Assembly (NCBI GenBank): GCA_963797475.1
Contig: CAWCPR010000001.1
Span: 1,860,001-1,924,000 of the forward strand
Length of the DNA stretch: 64,000 nt
Reading direction: 5' to 3'
Source of the DNA: CAWCPR01 sp963797475
GTDB lineage: Bacteria > Chloroflexota > Anaerolineae > Anaerolineales > UBA4823
The stretch's first letter is position 1. Each line of letters opens with the position of its first letter. The notes beneath the pieces were generated by a model, which was not told the origin of the DNA, searched no databases, and was given only the letters and a program-made list of their open reading frames with translations. A program made the position numbers and the translations under genes. Shown piece after piece: positions 9,225 through 17,256 of this stretch.

Positions 9225-10136
9225 ATGGATATCGGTTCGGTTCTTTCCCGCGCCTGGGAGATCATTTGGAAACATAAAGTATTGTGGATTTTCGGCATCC
9301 TTGCTGGATGCGCTACCAACAATACCACCACGTCCAGTTACAGGACTTCCTATAATGAATTTTCCCCACGATTTCAGCAATTTAACCTCCAGCTTCAGGA
9401 TTGGCAAATCGCCCTGATCATCGGCGCCGTCGTGATCGTCGTCTTGATCCTCATCGTTATCGCCATCTTTCTGGGAACGATGGGGCGTGTTGGCTTGATT
9501 CGCGGCACATTGCAAGCAGAACAAGGAAAAACCAGCCTGGAGTTCGGCGAGCTTTTCAGCGGCAGCATGCCTTATTTCTGGCGGGTGTTTGGTCTCAACC
9601 TGCTGGTTGGCCTGGCAATCGCAGTGGTTGGGATTGCCGCAGTCATTTTCGCTATCCTCGGCAGCGTCTTGACCCTGGGGATTGGAGCGATTTGCCTGGT
9701 GCCTATGGTCTGCCTGCTCGTGCCGCTCTCCTGGCTGGTTAATATTGTCCTGGAGCAGGCCAACATCGCCATCGTGGTCGAGAATCTGGGTATCATGGAC
9801 GGCCTGCGGCGTGGCTGGGAGGTTTTCAGGGCAAACATTGGCATGATTCTGGTCATGGCGCTGATCCTGTATGTGGGGATTGGCCTGATCGGCGGACTCA
9901 TCATTGGGATACCGATCGCGGCGATCATCGCCCCAGCAGTCATTGGATTAATCAATGGCACTCAAGTAGCCGTGCGAGGCGGCTTGCTGGTTGCTGGCCT
10001 GTGCCTAGTTCTCTACATCCCGGTGGCGATCGTATTGAACGGCATCCTGCAAAGCTATATTAAAACCGCCTGGACCCTGACGTACCTGCGGCTGACGACT
10101 AAGCCCAATGTCGTCGAAGCGCCTGCTACCGTGTAA
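9225..10136 (+). CDS. Multi-pass membrane protein of unknown function
   Basis: About 303 residues. The ATG at 9225 follows AAGGAG with 8 bases between. The N-terminal stretch (RAWEIIWKHKVLWIFGIL) is typical of a family of bacterial membrane proteins often called DUF7544 or glycerophosphodiester-phosphodiesterase membrane-domain-like. At least five hydrophobic segments follow, several rich in Gly/Ile/Val, with a conserved middle phrase (EQANIAIVVENLGIMDGLRRGWEVF) in which the amphipathic 'GLRRGWEVF' region recurs across the family. No catalytic motif is seen. A strong hairpin 30 bases after the stop ends the transcript, so the gene is probably monocistronic. Function unknown. Confidence 0.75.
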   Translation: MDIGSVLSRAWEIIWKHKVLWIFGILAGCATNNTTTSSYRTSYNEFSPRFQQFNLQLQDWQIALIIGAVVIVVLILIVIAIFLGTMGRVGLIRGTLQAEQGKTSLEFGELFSGSMPYFWRVFGLNLLVGLAIAVVGIAAVIFAILGSVLTLGIGAICLVPMVCLLVPLSWLVNIVLEQANIAIVVENLGIMDGLRRGWEVFRANIGMILVMALILYVGIGLIGGLIIGIPIAAIIAPAVIGLINGTQVAVRGGLLVAGLCLVLYIPVAIVLNGILQSYIKTAWTLTYLRLTTKPNVVEAPATV

Positions 10137-10166
10137 TCGCCTCAAGACCCCTACGGTAAAGACTTC

Positions 10167-10202
10167 GGCTGTGCCTGCAGAACGGATCTTGCAGGCACAG
10201 CC
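10167..10202 (+). terminator. Strong hairpin terminator
   Basis: A perfect 13-bp stem (GGCTGTGCCTGCA with TGCAGGCACAGCC, loop 10180-10189) lies 30 bases after the membrane-protein gene and is followed by the T-rich TTATCTCTATTTT. This is a good intrinsic terminator candidate. Confidence 0.75.
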
Positions 10203-10209
10203 TTATCTC

Positions 10210-10315
10210 TATTTTGACGAATCTCTGGAGATTGCGGCGTAGCCGCAACTCTCCATCATTTTTGTGGAGCGCCGACCCCTGGCCTGCGGCCAGGGGCAAA
10301 GCGCCCAACACTATT
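10210..10315. repeat. Dispersed intergenic repeat, copy A (with two inserted hairpins)
   Basis: The core TTTTGACGAATCTCT ... ATCATTTTTGTGGAGCGCC ... AAAGCGCCCAACACT is shared with copies at 23.7 kb and 58.2 kb. Copy A is longer because two palindromes replace the short links of the others: one stem of TGGAG/CTCCA plus TTGCGGC/GCCGCAA at 10226-10255, and one of CCCCTGGCC/GGCCAGGGG at 10276-10296. It sits directly after the terminator of the upstream gene. Confidence 0.65.
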
Positions 10316-10370
10316 TAGAATCGATGGGATCCGCTCAGCGGGCATGGCGAAATCCACCATAAACATGTGC

Positions 10371-10376
10371 TAAAAT
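10371..10376 (+). promoter_or_regulatory. -10 box implying a leaderless transcript of the FHA gene
   Basis: TAAAAT lies exactly six bases before the ATG at 10383, and no ribosome site is present. Transcription would start at or next to the ATG. No convincing -35 box is seen. Confidence 0.5.
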
Positions 10377-10382
10377 TCGTTT

Positions 10383-12335
10383 ATGTTTCAGCGCTTTTTC
10401 GGTTACAGCGTGTTCCTGCTGCTGTTTTTTACGCTGTCACTTCCGGCAAGCGCTCAAACTGCAGCCAGTGCAACCGTTTCCACACCGGTGCTGGACAATT
10501 TCCCCCAGGTTGAAGCCTACCTGAGTGTCCATGACGGTCAAGGGCAATTTGTATATGGCCTTAGTGCTTCTGACGTGCACGTGGATGAGGATGGAAACAC
10601 TCGCCAGGTGACCAGCCTGAGCGAACTTCGCCTGGGCGTGCAGCTTGTCGTAGCGATCAGCCCCAGCTCAACATTTGCGGTGCGCAACAGCCAGGGAGTG
10701 TCGCGCTATGATTTTCTGGCTGCTGCGCTCGAAAATTGGGCGACAAGCCGCCAGGGTTCTACCCTGGATGACTTAAGCCTGGTCATTACCAACGGCGCGA
10801 CGGCCAGCCACGTTTCCGATCCAATGAACTGGTTGGCTGCGCTCCAAACCAACTCAGCAAACGGACGCGATGCCGACCCAGATTTGAGCACACTGTTGAG
10901 CGCTGTCGATCTTGCTGCTGACCCCTCCCCGCGGCCAGGCATGAGCCGGGTGGTCCTTTTCATTGCCGCGCCCGTCGAGGGCCAGCAGGTGAGCATCCCG
11001 CTGGAAAACCTGGCTTCACGCGCCGCGCAGCTCGGTGTGCGCATCTACGTTTGGATGGTCACACCGCCCGGCGCTCCCATTACTCCAGGCGCCACCCGCT
11101 TGATCGAGCTGGCCGAGGCGACCGGCGGGCGCGTTGACAACGTCACAGCCGAACAAGCCGTCCCCGGCCTGGAAGAATATCTCGATCCGCTGCGCAGTAT
11201 TTATCAACTGGTCTACGAGTTGGGAGTGACAAGCAACGGAAGCCATCAATTGGTCGTTACCGTCGAAACTCCTGAAGAGCAGCTAACGACGCCCGCCCAG
11301 AACTACGAGCTCAACATCCAGCCGCCTGATCTGGCTTTTATCTCGCCGGTCTTGGAAATCACGCGCCGGCCGCCCGAGCCGACTGCCGGCAGCCTGAGCA
11401 CGGCCGAAATCCCGCTCTCCGATTACCTGCCCGACCGGCAGCCGCTGCAGATCCTGGTTGATTTTCCCGACGGGCGCGCGAGGCCGCTTAAAGAAACGAC
11501 CCTCTTCGTGGACGGTGAAGCCATAGCGAAGAATACCCAGGCGCCTTTCGACCAATTCACCTGGGACCTGAGCGGTTATACAACCACGGCAACGCATACT
11601 TTGCAAGTGCAAGCTGAAGATCTGTTAGGCATGACCGGCAGCAGTATCCATACAGTCGTACAAGTTACCGTGGAAGAACCGGCGCTCAATCCCTGGTGGG
11701 TCATCGTAAGGAATGCGCCGGTCCTCGTCCCCATGGCAATCTTACTTTTAGCGGCCGTATTGCTCCTGGCTTTGCTTTTAGGTGGGCGCATCCATCCACA
11801 GACTTTTGGCATACCCCAGCGTTTTCGCCGCCAGAGAGAGGCTGCCGTCCGGACGGCGGCGAAAACAGCTCCGCTGAAATCGGAAGCCTCCTCGAGGCAT
11901 TTATCAAATTGGGTCAATCGCTTGCAATGGCCGCAGCGCCGCATCACGCCTCAAGCTTTAGCCTTTCTGACTCGCACGGCAGAGGATGGTGAAGGCTATA
12001 AGACTGCCCCTATTCCGATCACATCCGATGAAGTGACCCTGGGCTCAGATCCGAAATTGGCGACCCTGGTGTTGAACGATCTCTCGATCGATGGACTCCA
12101 CGCCCGGCTCATACGTACAGAAGAGGGTTCTTTCCACTTATACGATCAAGGTTCCATCGCCGGCACCTGGATCAATTACATTCCGGTGTCGCTCGAGGGT
12201 GAAGTGATAGAACACGGCGATTTGATCCACGTGGGGCGAGTCGGTTTTCGTTTCACGCTGCGCAATCCGGACAAAGTGCGCAGACCCGTCGTTACCTTAA
12301 TGGAAGCAAAGCGCAGGGAGGGGCCCCCAACGTGA
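10383..12335 (+). CDS. Secreted vWA-like / membrane-anchored FHA domain protein
   Basis: A 650-residue signalling protein. A signal peptide (cut near ASAQ) leads to an extracytoplasmic region. Residues about 35-315 resemble a von Willebrand A-type domain (RLGVQLVVAISPSS, GMSRVVLFIAAPV), though the MIDAS-like DxSxS is replaced by ISPSS. A second beta-rich region follows, then one membrane helix (about 445-468) and a cytoplasmic C-terminal FHA domain (about 545-625), with the phosphothreonine-binding landmarks LGSDP, LSIDGLHARL and GTWINY. FHA domains bind phosphothreonine peptides, so the protein could link outside sensing to phospho-signalling inside. Its stop overlaps the GTG start of the PP2C gene (GTGA), a strong hint that the two act together. 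No Ser/Thr kinase gene is in the window. Ligand unknown. Confidence 0.82.
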   Translation: MFQRFFGYSVFLLLFFTLSLPASAQTAASATVSTPVLDNFPQVEAYLSVHDGQGQFVYGLSASDVHVDEDGNTRQVTSLSELRLGVQLVVAISPSSTFAVRNSQGVSRYDFLAAALENWATSRQGSTLDDLSLVITNGATASHVSDPMNWLAALQTNSANGRDADPDLSTLLSAVDLAADPSPRPGMSRVVLFIAAPVEGQQVSIPLENLASRAAQLGVRIYVWMVTPPGAPITPGATRLIELAEATGGRVDNVTAEQAVPGLEEYLDPLRSIYQLVYELGVTSNGSHQLVVTVETPEEQLTTPAQNYELNIQPPDLAFISPVLEITRRPPEPTAGSLSTAEIPLSDYLPDRQPLQILVDFPDGRARPLKETTLFVDGEAIAKNTQAPFDQFTWDLSGYTTTATHTLQVQAEDLLGMTGSSIHTVVQVTVEEPALNPWWVIVRNAPVLVPMAILLLAAVLLLALLLGGRIHPQTFGIPQRFRRQREAAVRTAAKTAPLKSEASSRHLSNWVNRLQWPQRRITPQALAFLTRTAEDGEGYKTAPIPITSDEVTLGSDPKLATLVLNDLSIDGLHARLIRTEEGSFHLYDQGSIAGTWINYIPVSLEGEVIEHGDLIHVGRVGFRFTLRNPDKVRRPVVTLMEAKRREGPPT

Positions 12336-13486
12336 TCGCAGCAGAACGGGCGCACCTGCACGTGGCTGCAAAGAGCCACCCTGGATTAAGCGGAAAAAAT
12401 AACGAGGATCGTTACGCCGTTTCCGCTTTCCACACCAATTCGAGCAGTCCAGTCGCCTCGGTCCTGGCGATCGTATCGGATGGCATTGGGGGGCATCGCG
12501 CCGGGGAAATCGCCGCCGAGATTGCTGTAGAGGCAATCAGCCAGTTCGTAGCCAGCAGCGATATCGAACATCCCACGAAAACGTTGGAAGAAGCGGTGAT
12601 CCTCGCCAGCCAGGCGATCTATAACCAGTCCGAAACCAATTTAGACCAAAAAGGGATGGGAGCAACTTGCGCCTGCGGATGGATCATCGGAGACCGTTTG
12701 TACACGGTCTCGGTCGGAGATTCGCGCATCTACTTGATTCGCGATCATTCCATCAACCAACTGACTACGGATCACACCTGGATCCAGGAGGCGATCGAAC
12801 GCGGCGCTTTGACCCAGGAAGAGGCCCAAGGGCATCCAAATGCGCATGTTATTCGTCGTTACCTGGGCTCACGCCAAACGGTTGTCCCCGATTTTCGCAT
12901 GCGGCTTTCAGCTCAAGATGACGATGCACAGGCCGAGGCGAACCAGGGTGTACGGCTGAACCCAAATGATCAGGTCATCCTGTGCAGTGACGGGCTTACC
13001 GACCTGGTCGCCGACAGCGAGATCCTTTCCGTTTTAATTGCAAACGACCAGGAACAGGCCATCGACCAATTGATTGACCTGGCAAATGCGCGCGGCGGGC
13101 ATGATAACATCACGATCGTTAATCTCAGAATTCCGGGGACTGCCGTGCCAGAGCCGGTGGCGCCCCCCGAGCTTGCGACTGAGCGCCGCTGGTTGGGGGT
13201 CGCCTGCCTGGGCCTGGGAGTGTTGGCGGTTATTGGCGTACTTCTGGCCAGCGCTGCTTATTGGTACTTTAACCGGCCCTCCCCCCAGCCTCCCGCCGGC
13301 CTGATTACCCAGACCGCGGCAACTTCGCCGGTGCTTCTCCCCCTGAATACGCCGCTCCCCACACGGACGCCATTTGCAATTCGGACCTCAACGCAACCGG
13401 CGCAATTTCTCCCCCTGGAAAGCCCAATCCCCTCACCGGTTTTATTCACGCTTACCCCCTGGCCAACGAAAACACGCTTCCCCTAA
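12332..13486 (+). CDS. Membrane-anchored PP2C-type Ser/Thr protein phosphatase
   Basis: About 384 residues, starting with GTG at 12332 inside the stop of the FHA gene (GTGA overlap); a GGGAGGGG ribosome site precedes it. The PPM/PP2C metal-binding and catalytic landmarks are complete: NNEDRY, SDGIGGH, GDSRIYLI, CSDGLTD and GGHDNITIV. One membrane helix (about 289-313) follows the catalytic domain, and the C-terminus is a Pro/Thr-rich tail presumably outside the cell. It would dephosphorylate Ser/Thr-phosphorylated proteins at the membrane, plausibly ligands of the neighbouring FHA domain. It converges with the pseudophosphatase gene 60 bases downstream. Confidence 0.92.
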   Translation: MIAAERAHLHVAAKSHPGLSGKNNEDRYAVSAFHTNSSSPVASVLAIVSDGIGGHRAGEIAAEIAVEAISQFVASSDIEHPTKTLEEAVILASQAIYNQSETNLDQKGMGATCACGWIIGDRLYTVSVGDSRIYLIRDHSINQLTTDHTWIQEAIERGALTQEEAQGHPNAHVIRRYLGSRQTVVPDFRMRLSAQDDDAQAEANQGVRLNPNDQVILCSDGLTDLVADSEILSVLIANDQEQAIDQLIDLANARGGHDNITIVNLRIPGTAVPEPVAPPELATERRWLGVACLGLGVLAVIGVLLASAAYWYFNRPSPQPPAGLITQTAATSPVLLPLNTPLPTRTPFAIRTSTQPAQFLPLESPIPSPVLFTLTPWPTKTRFP

Positions 13487-13546
13487 AATCTCAAGGGAAT
13501 AAAAACCCATCAACCGGGTCGCACCATTCCAACCCTGGCAGATAAC

Positions 13547-16081
13547 TCAGGGCATACTGGCCTGGTAAACGCGGTTGCCAATTGCCAGATAGAGGATTCG
13601 CTGGAGCTGGTTTACGGTGAACGCCGTGGCGTCTCCAGCCGGAAGCTGGTCTCCAGGCACGAATTGCCGGTGGAAAGTCAGCGTTCGCAGGCTGAAATGG
13701 TAGATCGCCCGGGCGCCAGGTTCCAATACATAAAGCGAGGGATCTGGTGGTTGGGTCGCTAAGACCTGGGAAAAAGGCGTCTCCGGAGTGAGCACCTGTC
13801 CTTCCTGCCCCGGGCGCGTATCCATGTATAAAACCGGGTCAGCGCAACGGGTTGGCGAGACCGCCAGGCTGCTGTAGGTGCACAGCGTCATATGACCGTC
13901 CGTGTGCAGCAGATACAGGTCTTCCTTATCCACGGTCAGGGCAATCACGTCTTGCAAGGTGGGAACCTCATCGCCGAAAAAGAACGTTGGGCCATCGGTA
14001 AAATCGCTGCCCCAAAAAGCCCAGACAGCCTGGTCAAAGGGATCCAGGACAAACACATTGTTCTGATCCGGATCCAGTGTAAAGCCAACCAGACTGCCCC
14101 AGTTGGGCGCAGTAACAGGTCGGGCAAGCGGCTGGGTTTTCGGCGAATCGCCTGTAAAACAGTAAAGAGCGCTTCCGGCCGTATCCATACCCAACACGAC
14201 CTCTCCGGTCTTTATTCCCGCCGGGGCAGGGGTGATATCGATGAGCTGCCCAACTACGTGGCCATCGTAAATTCCAGGACCGCACTGAAAAGAACGGTCG
14301 ATCTCGAAGGTCAGGTTGTTTGTCACCCGGCCGCGCAACACATTCCCGCTGTTTCCATCGAGCATATAAAGATCATCATCTGAAAGAACCAGACGGGTGA
14401 CTTTCACCACATCAGGCAAGCCCCCAATGATAGCCGGCTGGTAGTCTGGCCGTTTGATCAGGTTTAATTCGTCCAGGGCAGTACGGGCCTGCTCGCGCAG
14501 CGCCTGCGACTCCGGCGTGATACGATAAGTCTCTGCCTCATCCAGGTACTTCAGCGCGGTCTGCCAGGCCAATCTTTGCGTTACCAGGTCGCTCAGGCTC
14601 CCGGCCTCGGAAGCAGCTTGCCCGGCCTGGTTGAATAAGACGTCATACTGCGCGGCGCGACCTTTTTGTAAGTACACCACGCTCGCCATGGTGACGACCA
14701 ACAGTGGGATCAAAATGGCGATCAAGGCCATTGTGCCTGCCGGCAGGGTGAACAAGGATTCGTCCGGAAGCACGCGTTTCAAAAGCGCCCCAAGCCCTTG
14801 AACCAACCGGGCAAACCCGGCGCCAACGGGACGTCCAATCCCAACCAGGAAGCCGCCAATGGGGGCCAGGCTCATATTGGGCGCCGGCCTGTTCCTGGCC
14901 CTGCGGGCGGCAGCTCCAGGCGCGGATGCCTGGGCGGCGTCCGTGGTCGGAGTCATTGGCACAGCTTGCGCTGGCGCAGTGCGCGCCGGATCAACTCTTG
15001 CCGGCCGCGGCGCGAGCGCCGGCTGCTCTACCCCCGGCGGTGCAGGCGTCATAGAGGTGGGAGCAGCCTCTTTACCCACGGCTGTTTGCAGGGTGAATTC
15101 TTTCTCCGCCAGATCCGCTTCGCTGGGTGAAGCATCTTCTTCTAAATCTGGGGGCACCTCCCCGGTCCCCGGAGCTGCAGTGCCCTCCTGCTCCAGGCCA
15201 GGCTTCGATTCCGCTTCGACCTGCGGCACCTGGCCGGCCCCCGGCGCCGCAACGCTTTCACTCGCCGCGCTGGTTTCTTGAGGGACATCGCTTTCTGCCT
15301 GCAATGGCTGCACGACCAGGGTGGAGCCTGCAGATTCGGGCTCTACCCGAGCCGGCTGTTCCTCCGGAGCGGGCTGGTCGGGTGTCTTGAGCCGCAACCT
15401 GTGGATCTGCCCCGAGCCAGGCCGGGTTTGGATCAAGACCGCATTCAAATCGACATCTGAGCTGTGCAGCAAGCGGCGGCGCATCCCCTCTAACCCCTGG
15501 CCGTGGATGCCTGCCAGGGTGCTTGCGCTCCAGGTGGGTGAAGGCTGGGTAGCGAGAAGGACGGCGTCATTCGGCTGCAAAACGGCATGCGAGTAACGGA
15601 TCGGCGTCGTGCGGCTCAGTCCCAGGCCTCGGCCAGAAATTTGCGGGTCAAAAAGGTGTTTGACCTGGTCCGCGGTGATAATGAATGCATGCACCGGGCC
15701 AGATTGCGCCAGGTAAAGCTGGTCGCCGCGCAGGGCCAGCAGGCTCAGCCATCCGACTGCCTGCCGTCCGCTGCTGGCATTGCGCAGGTTGCGGTCTAAC
15801 AAATAGTGGTTCAGCGTCTCGGCTACCATGCGCAGCGCAGCGGTAACCGAGCCGGTTGTCTTATAATAAGCCTGCGCGACCCGCTCCAGAATTTGATCTT
15901 GTTTGCCCGGGGAAAGCGGCGCGTTGCCAGCCAGGGTCAAATAGAGGATTAAACGATCCGAAGTACGGCCGCGCGCCTGGCGGCGCGGCGGCTCAGCAGC
16001 CAGCAGCCCGGAGAGACTCGATTGATCCTTCCCGGCCTCGCGGGCAAGCGGAAGAAGGTTAATATCCAGAGAAGGTGACAT
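13547..16081 (-). CDS. PP2C-like pseudophosphatase with membrane anchor and propeller-like exterior domain
   Basis: About 844 residues from ATG 16081 (a TTG 39 bases upstream is possible). Residues about 35-235 follow the PP2C fold (WLSLLALRGDQLYLAQSGPVHAFIITADQVKHL) but the catalytic Asp positions are lost: the GDSR site reads SGPV and the SDG site reads ATQPS, so it is probably inactive. Then comes a long Pro/Ala/Glu-rich linker (about 240-430), one membrane helix (about 452-472), a short helical segment (VYLQKGRAAQ...) and a beta-rich domain with repeats of the 'YMLDGNSGNVLRG / NVFVLDPFDQAVWAF / LYVLEPGARAIYHF' kind, like a six- or seven-blade propeller. It points toward the FHA/PP2C pair. 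An inactive PP2C beside an active one suggests a regulator or scaffold. Function is inferred only. Confidence 0.7.
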   Translation of the reverse strand: MSPSLDINLLPLAREAGKDQSSLSGLLAAEPPRRQARGRTSDRLILYLTLAGNAPLSPGKQDQILERVAQAYYKTTGSVTAALRMVAETLNHYLLDRNLRNASSGRQAVGWLSLLALRGDQLYLAQSGPVHAFIITADQVKHLFDPQISGRGLGLSRTTPIRYSHAVLQPNDAVLLATQPSPTWSASTLAGIHGQGLEGMRRRLLHSSDVDLNAVLIQTRPGSGQIHRLRLKTPDQPAPEEQPARVEPESAGSTLVVQPLQAESDVPQETSAASESVAAPGAGQVPQVEAESKPGLEQEGTAAPGTGEVPPDLEEDASPSEADLAEKEFTLQTAVGKEAAPTSMTPAPPGVEQPALAPRPARVDPARTAPAQAVPMTPTTDAAQASAPGAAARRARNRPAPNMSLAPIGGFLVGIGRPVGAGFARLVQGLGALLKRVLPDESLFTLPAGTMALIAILIPLLVVTMASVVYLQKGRAAQYDVLFNQAGQAASEAGSLSDLVTQRLAWQTALKYLDEAETYRITPESQALREQARTALDELNLIKRPDYQPAIIGGLPDVVKVTRLVLSDDDLYMLDGNSGNVLRGRVTNNLTFEIDRSFQCGPGIYDGHVVGQLIDITPAPAGIKTGEVVLGMDTAGSALYCFTGDSPKTQPLARPVTAPNWGSLVGFTLDPDQNNVFVLDPFDQAVWAFWGSDFTDGPTFFFGDEVPTLQDVIALTVDKEDLYLLHTDGHMTLCTYSSLAVSPTRCADPVLYMDTRPGQEGQVLTPETPFSQVLATQPPDPSLYVLEPGARAIYHFSLRTLTFHRQFVPGDQLPAGDATAFTVNQLQRILYLAIGNRVYQASMP

Positions 16082-16146
16082 TTGCCAAGAAAAATAAAAT
16101 TTCAAATCGAGCGAATGCAAGAAAGAGATCCATCGGCTAGCGCCAT

Positions 16147-16152
16147 TATACT
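16147..16152 (+). promoter_or_regulatory. -10 box upstream of the acyltransferase gene
   Basis: TATACT lies six bases before an ATG at 16159. That ATG is in frame with the gene, but the better start is 16225, which has a ribosome site. The box therefore fixes the transcription start near 16159 and either gives a 66-base leader or a leaderless longer form. Confidence 0.45.
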
Positions 16153-16224
16153 GGTAAAATGCAAGATAATGGGTGGAAGGTAGCGGTCATCGTAAGCTCA
16201 ACCTCAATTTCAAACAGGAGATCT

Positions 16225-17247
16225 ATGCAATTTCAAGTGTTACGCTCGCTAGAAGAATTCGAAGAGATCGCCGGCGAGTGGAATGATTTGTTGTCTTACA
16301 GTGCAAGTCATGTGCCATTTCTCAGGCACGAATACCTGAGCACTTGGTGGCGCACCCTGGGAGGCGGCGAATGGAAGCACGGCGACCTTTACATTATCAC
16401 GGCCCGAGATGAAAACAGCCAGCTATCGGGGGTTGCTCCCCTGTTTTTCACTGAGAACCGGGATGGAGAAACTGCGCTGATGTTGCTGGGGAGCATTGAG
16501 ATATCCGATTACCTGGACGTCATCGCCCGGCCTGATGATCTGCCCGCTTTCCTGCAAGCGGTCCTCGAACACCTGGCTGGAGAACAAGCGCCGGACTGGC
16601 AGGCTTTGGACTGGTACAACCTAATGCAGGATTCTCCAACCTTGCCTGCCCTGAGGTCCGCAGCCGAGCGCTGCGGATGGGCCTATTCCCAGGAAAACCT
16701 GCAGCACTGCCCTTATATTCCCCTACCCGGTGATTGGGAGACCTACCTGGCAGCCATCGACAAGAAACAGCGCCACGAGATCCGCCGTAAAATGCGCCGC
16801 CTCGAGAATTCTCCCGACCCTATACGCTGGTATTTTGTGACGGATGAGAGCAGCCTGGACGCCGAGATCGACGCGCTCCTGGCTTTGATGGCGCAGGATC
16901 AAGAAAAAGAGCGCTTCCTCAGCGACGTGATGCGCTCGCAAATGCGGGCAGCCGTGCACGCTGCCTTTCAGGCGGGCTGGCTGCAGTTATCTTTCCTCGA
17001 GGTGGACGGACGCAAGGCTGCCGGCTATCTGAACTTTGATTTTGGCAACCATATCTGGGTCTATAACTCCGGGCTCAATTTCGAGCTCGGCGAGCTATCA
17101 CCGGGTTGGGTGCTCCTGAGCTACCTGATCCGTTGGGCGAACGAGAACAAACGCGCCGCATTCGACTTTATGCGTGGGGACGAAGAATATAAATACCGGT
17201 TTGGCGCGACAGACCGCCTGGTTGTACGAGCCAAGGTAACGCGATAA
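16225..17247 (+). CDS. FemAB/GNAT-like acyltransferase (BioF2-like, GNAT_6 type)
   Basis: About 340 residues. The ATG at 16225 follows CAGGAG; an in-frame ATG at 16159 exists but its added residues do not look conserved. The N-terminal part (FLRHEYLSTWWRTLGGGEW) and the C-terminal part (YLNFDFGNHIWVYNSGLNFELGELSPG, then FDFMRGDEEYKYRFG) match the CelD/BioF2-like double-GNAT family used in cell-envelope or polysaccharide modification and in peptidyl transfer from aminoacyl-tRNA. No signal peptide or membrane segment is seen, so it is cytoplasmic. The substrate cannot be told from sequence. It is convergent with the AmrS-like gene, with only nine bases between them. Confidence 0.8.
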   Translation: MQFQVLRSLEEFEEIAGEWNDLLSYSASHVPFLRHEYLSTWWRTLGGGEWKHGDLYIITARDENSQLSGVAPLFFTENRDGETALMLLGSIEISDYLDVIARPDDLPAFLQAVLEHLAGEQAPDWQALDWYNLMQDSPTLPALRSAAERCGWAYSQENLQHCPYIPLPGDWETYLAAIDKKQRHEIRRKMRRLENSPDPIRWYFVTDESSLDAEIDALLALMAQDQEKERFLSDVMRSQMRAAVHAAFQAGWLQLSFLEVDGRKAAGYLNFDFGNHIWVYNSGLNFELGELSPGWVLLSYLIRWANENKRAAFDFMRGDEEYKYRFGATDRLVVRAKVTR

Positions 17248-17256
17248 AACGCCCGG

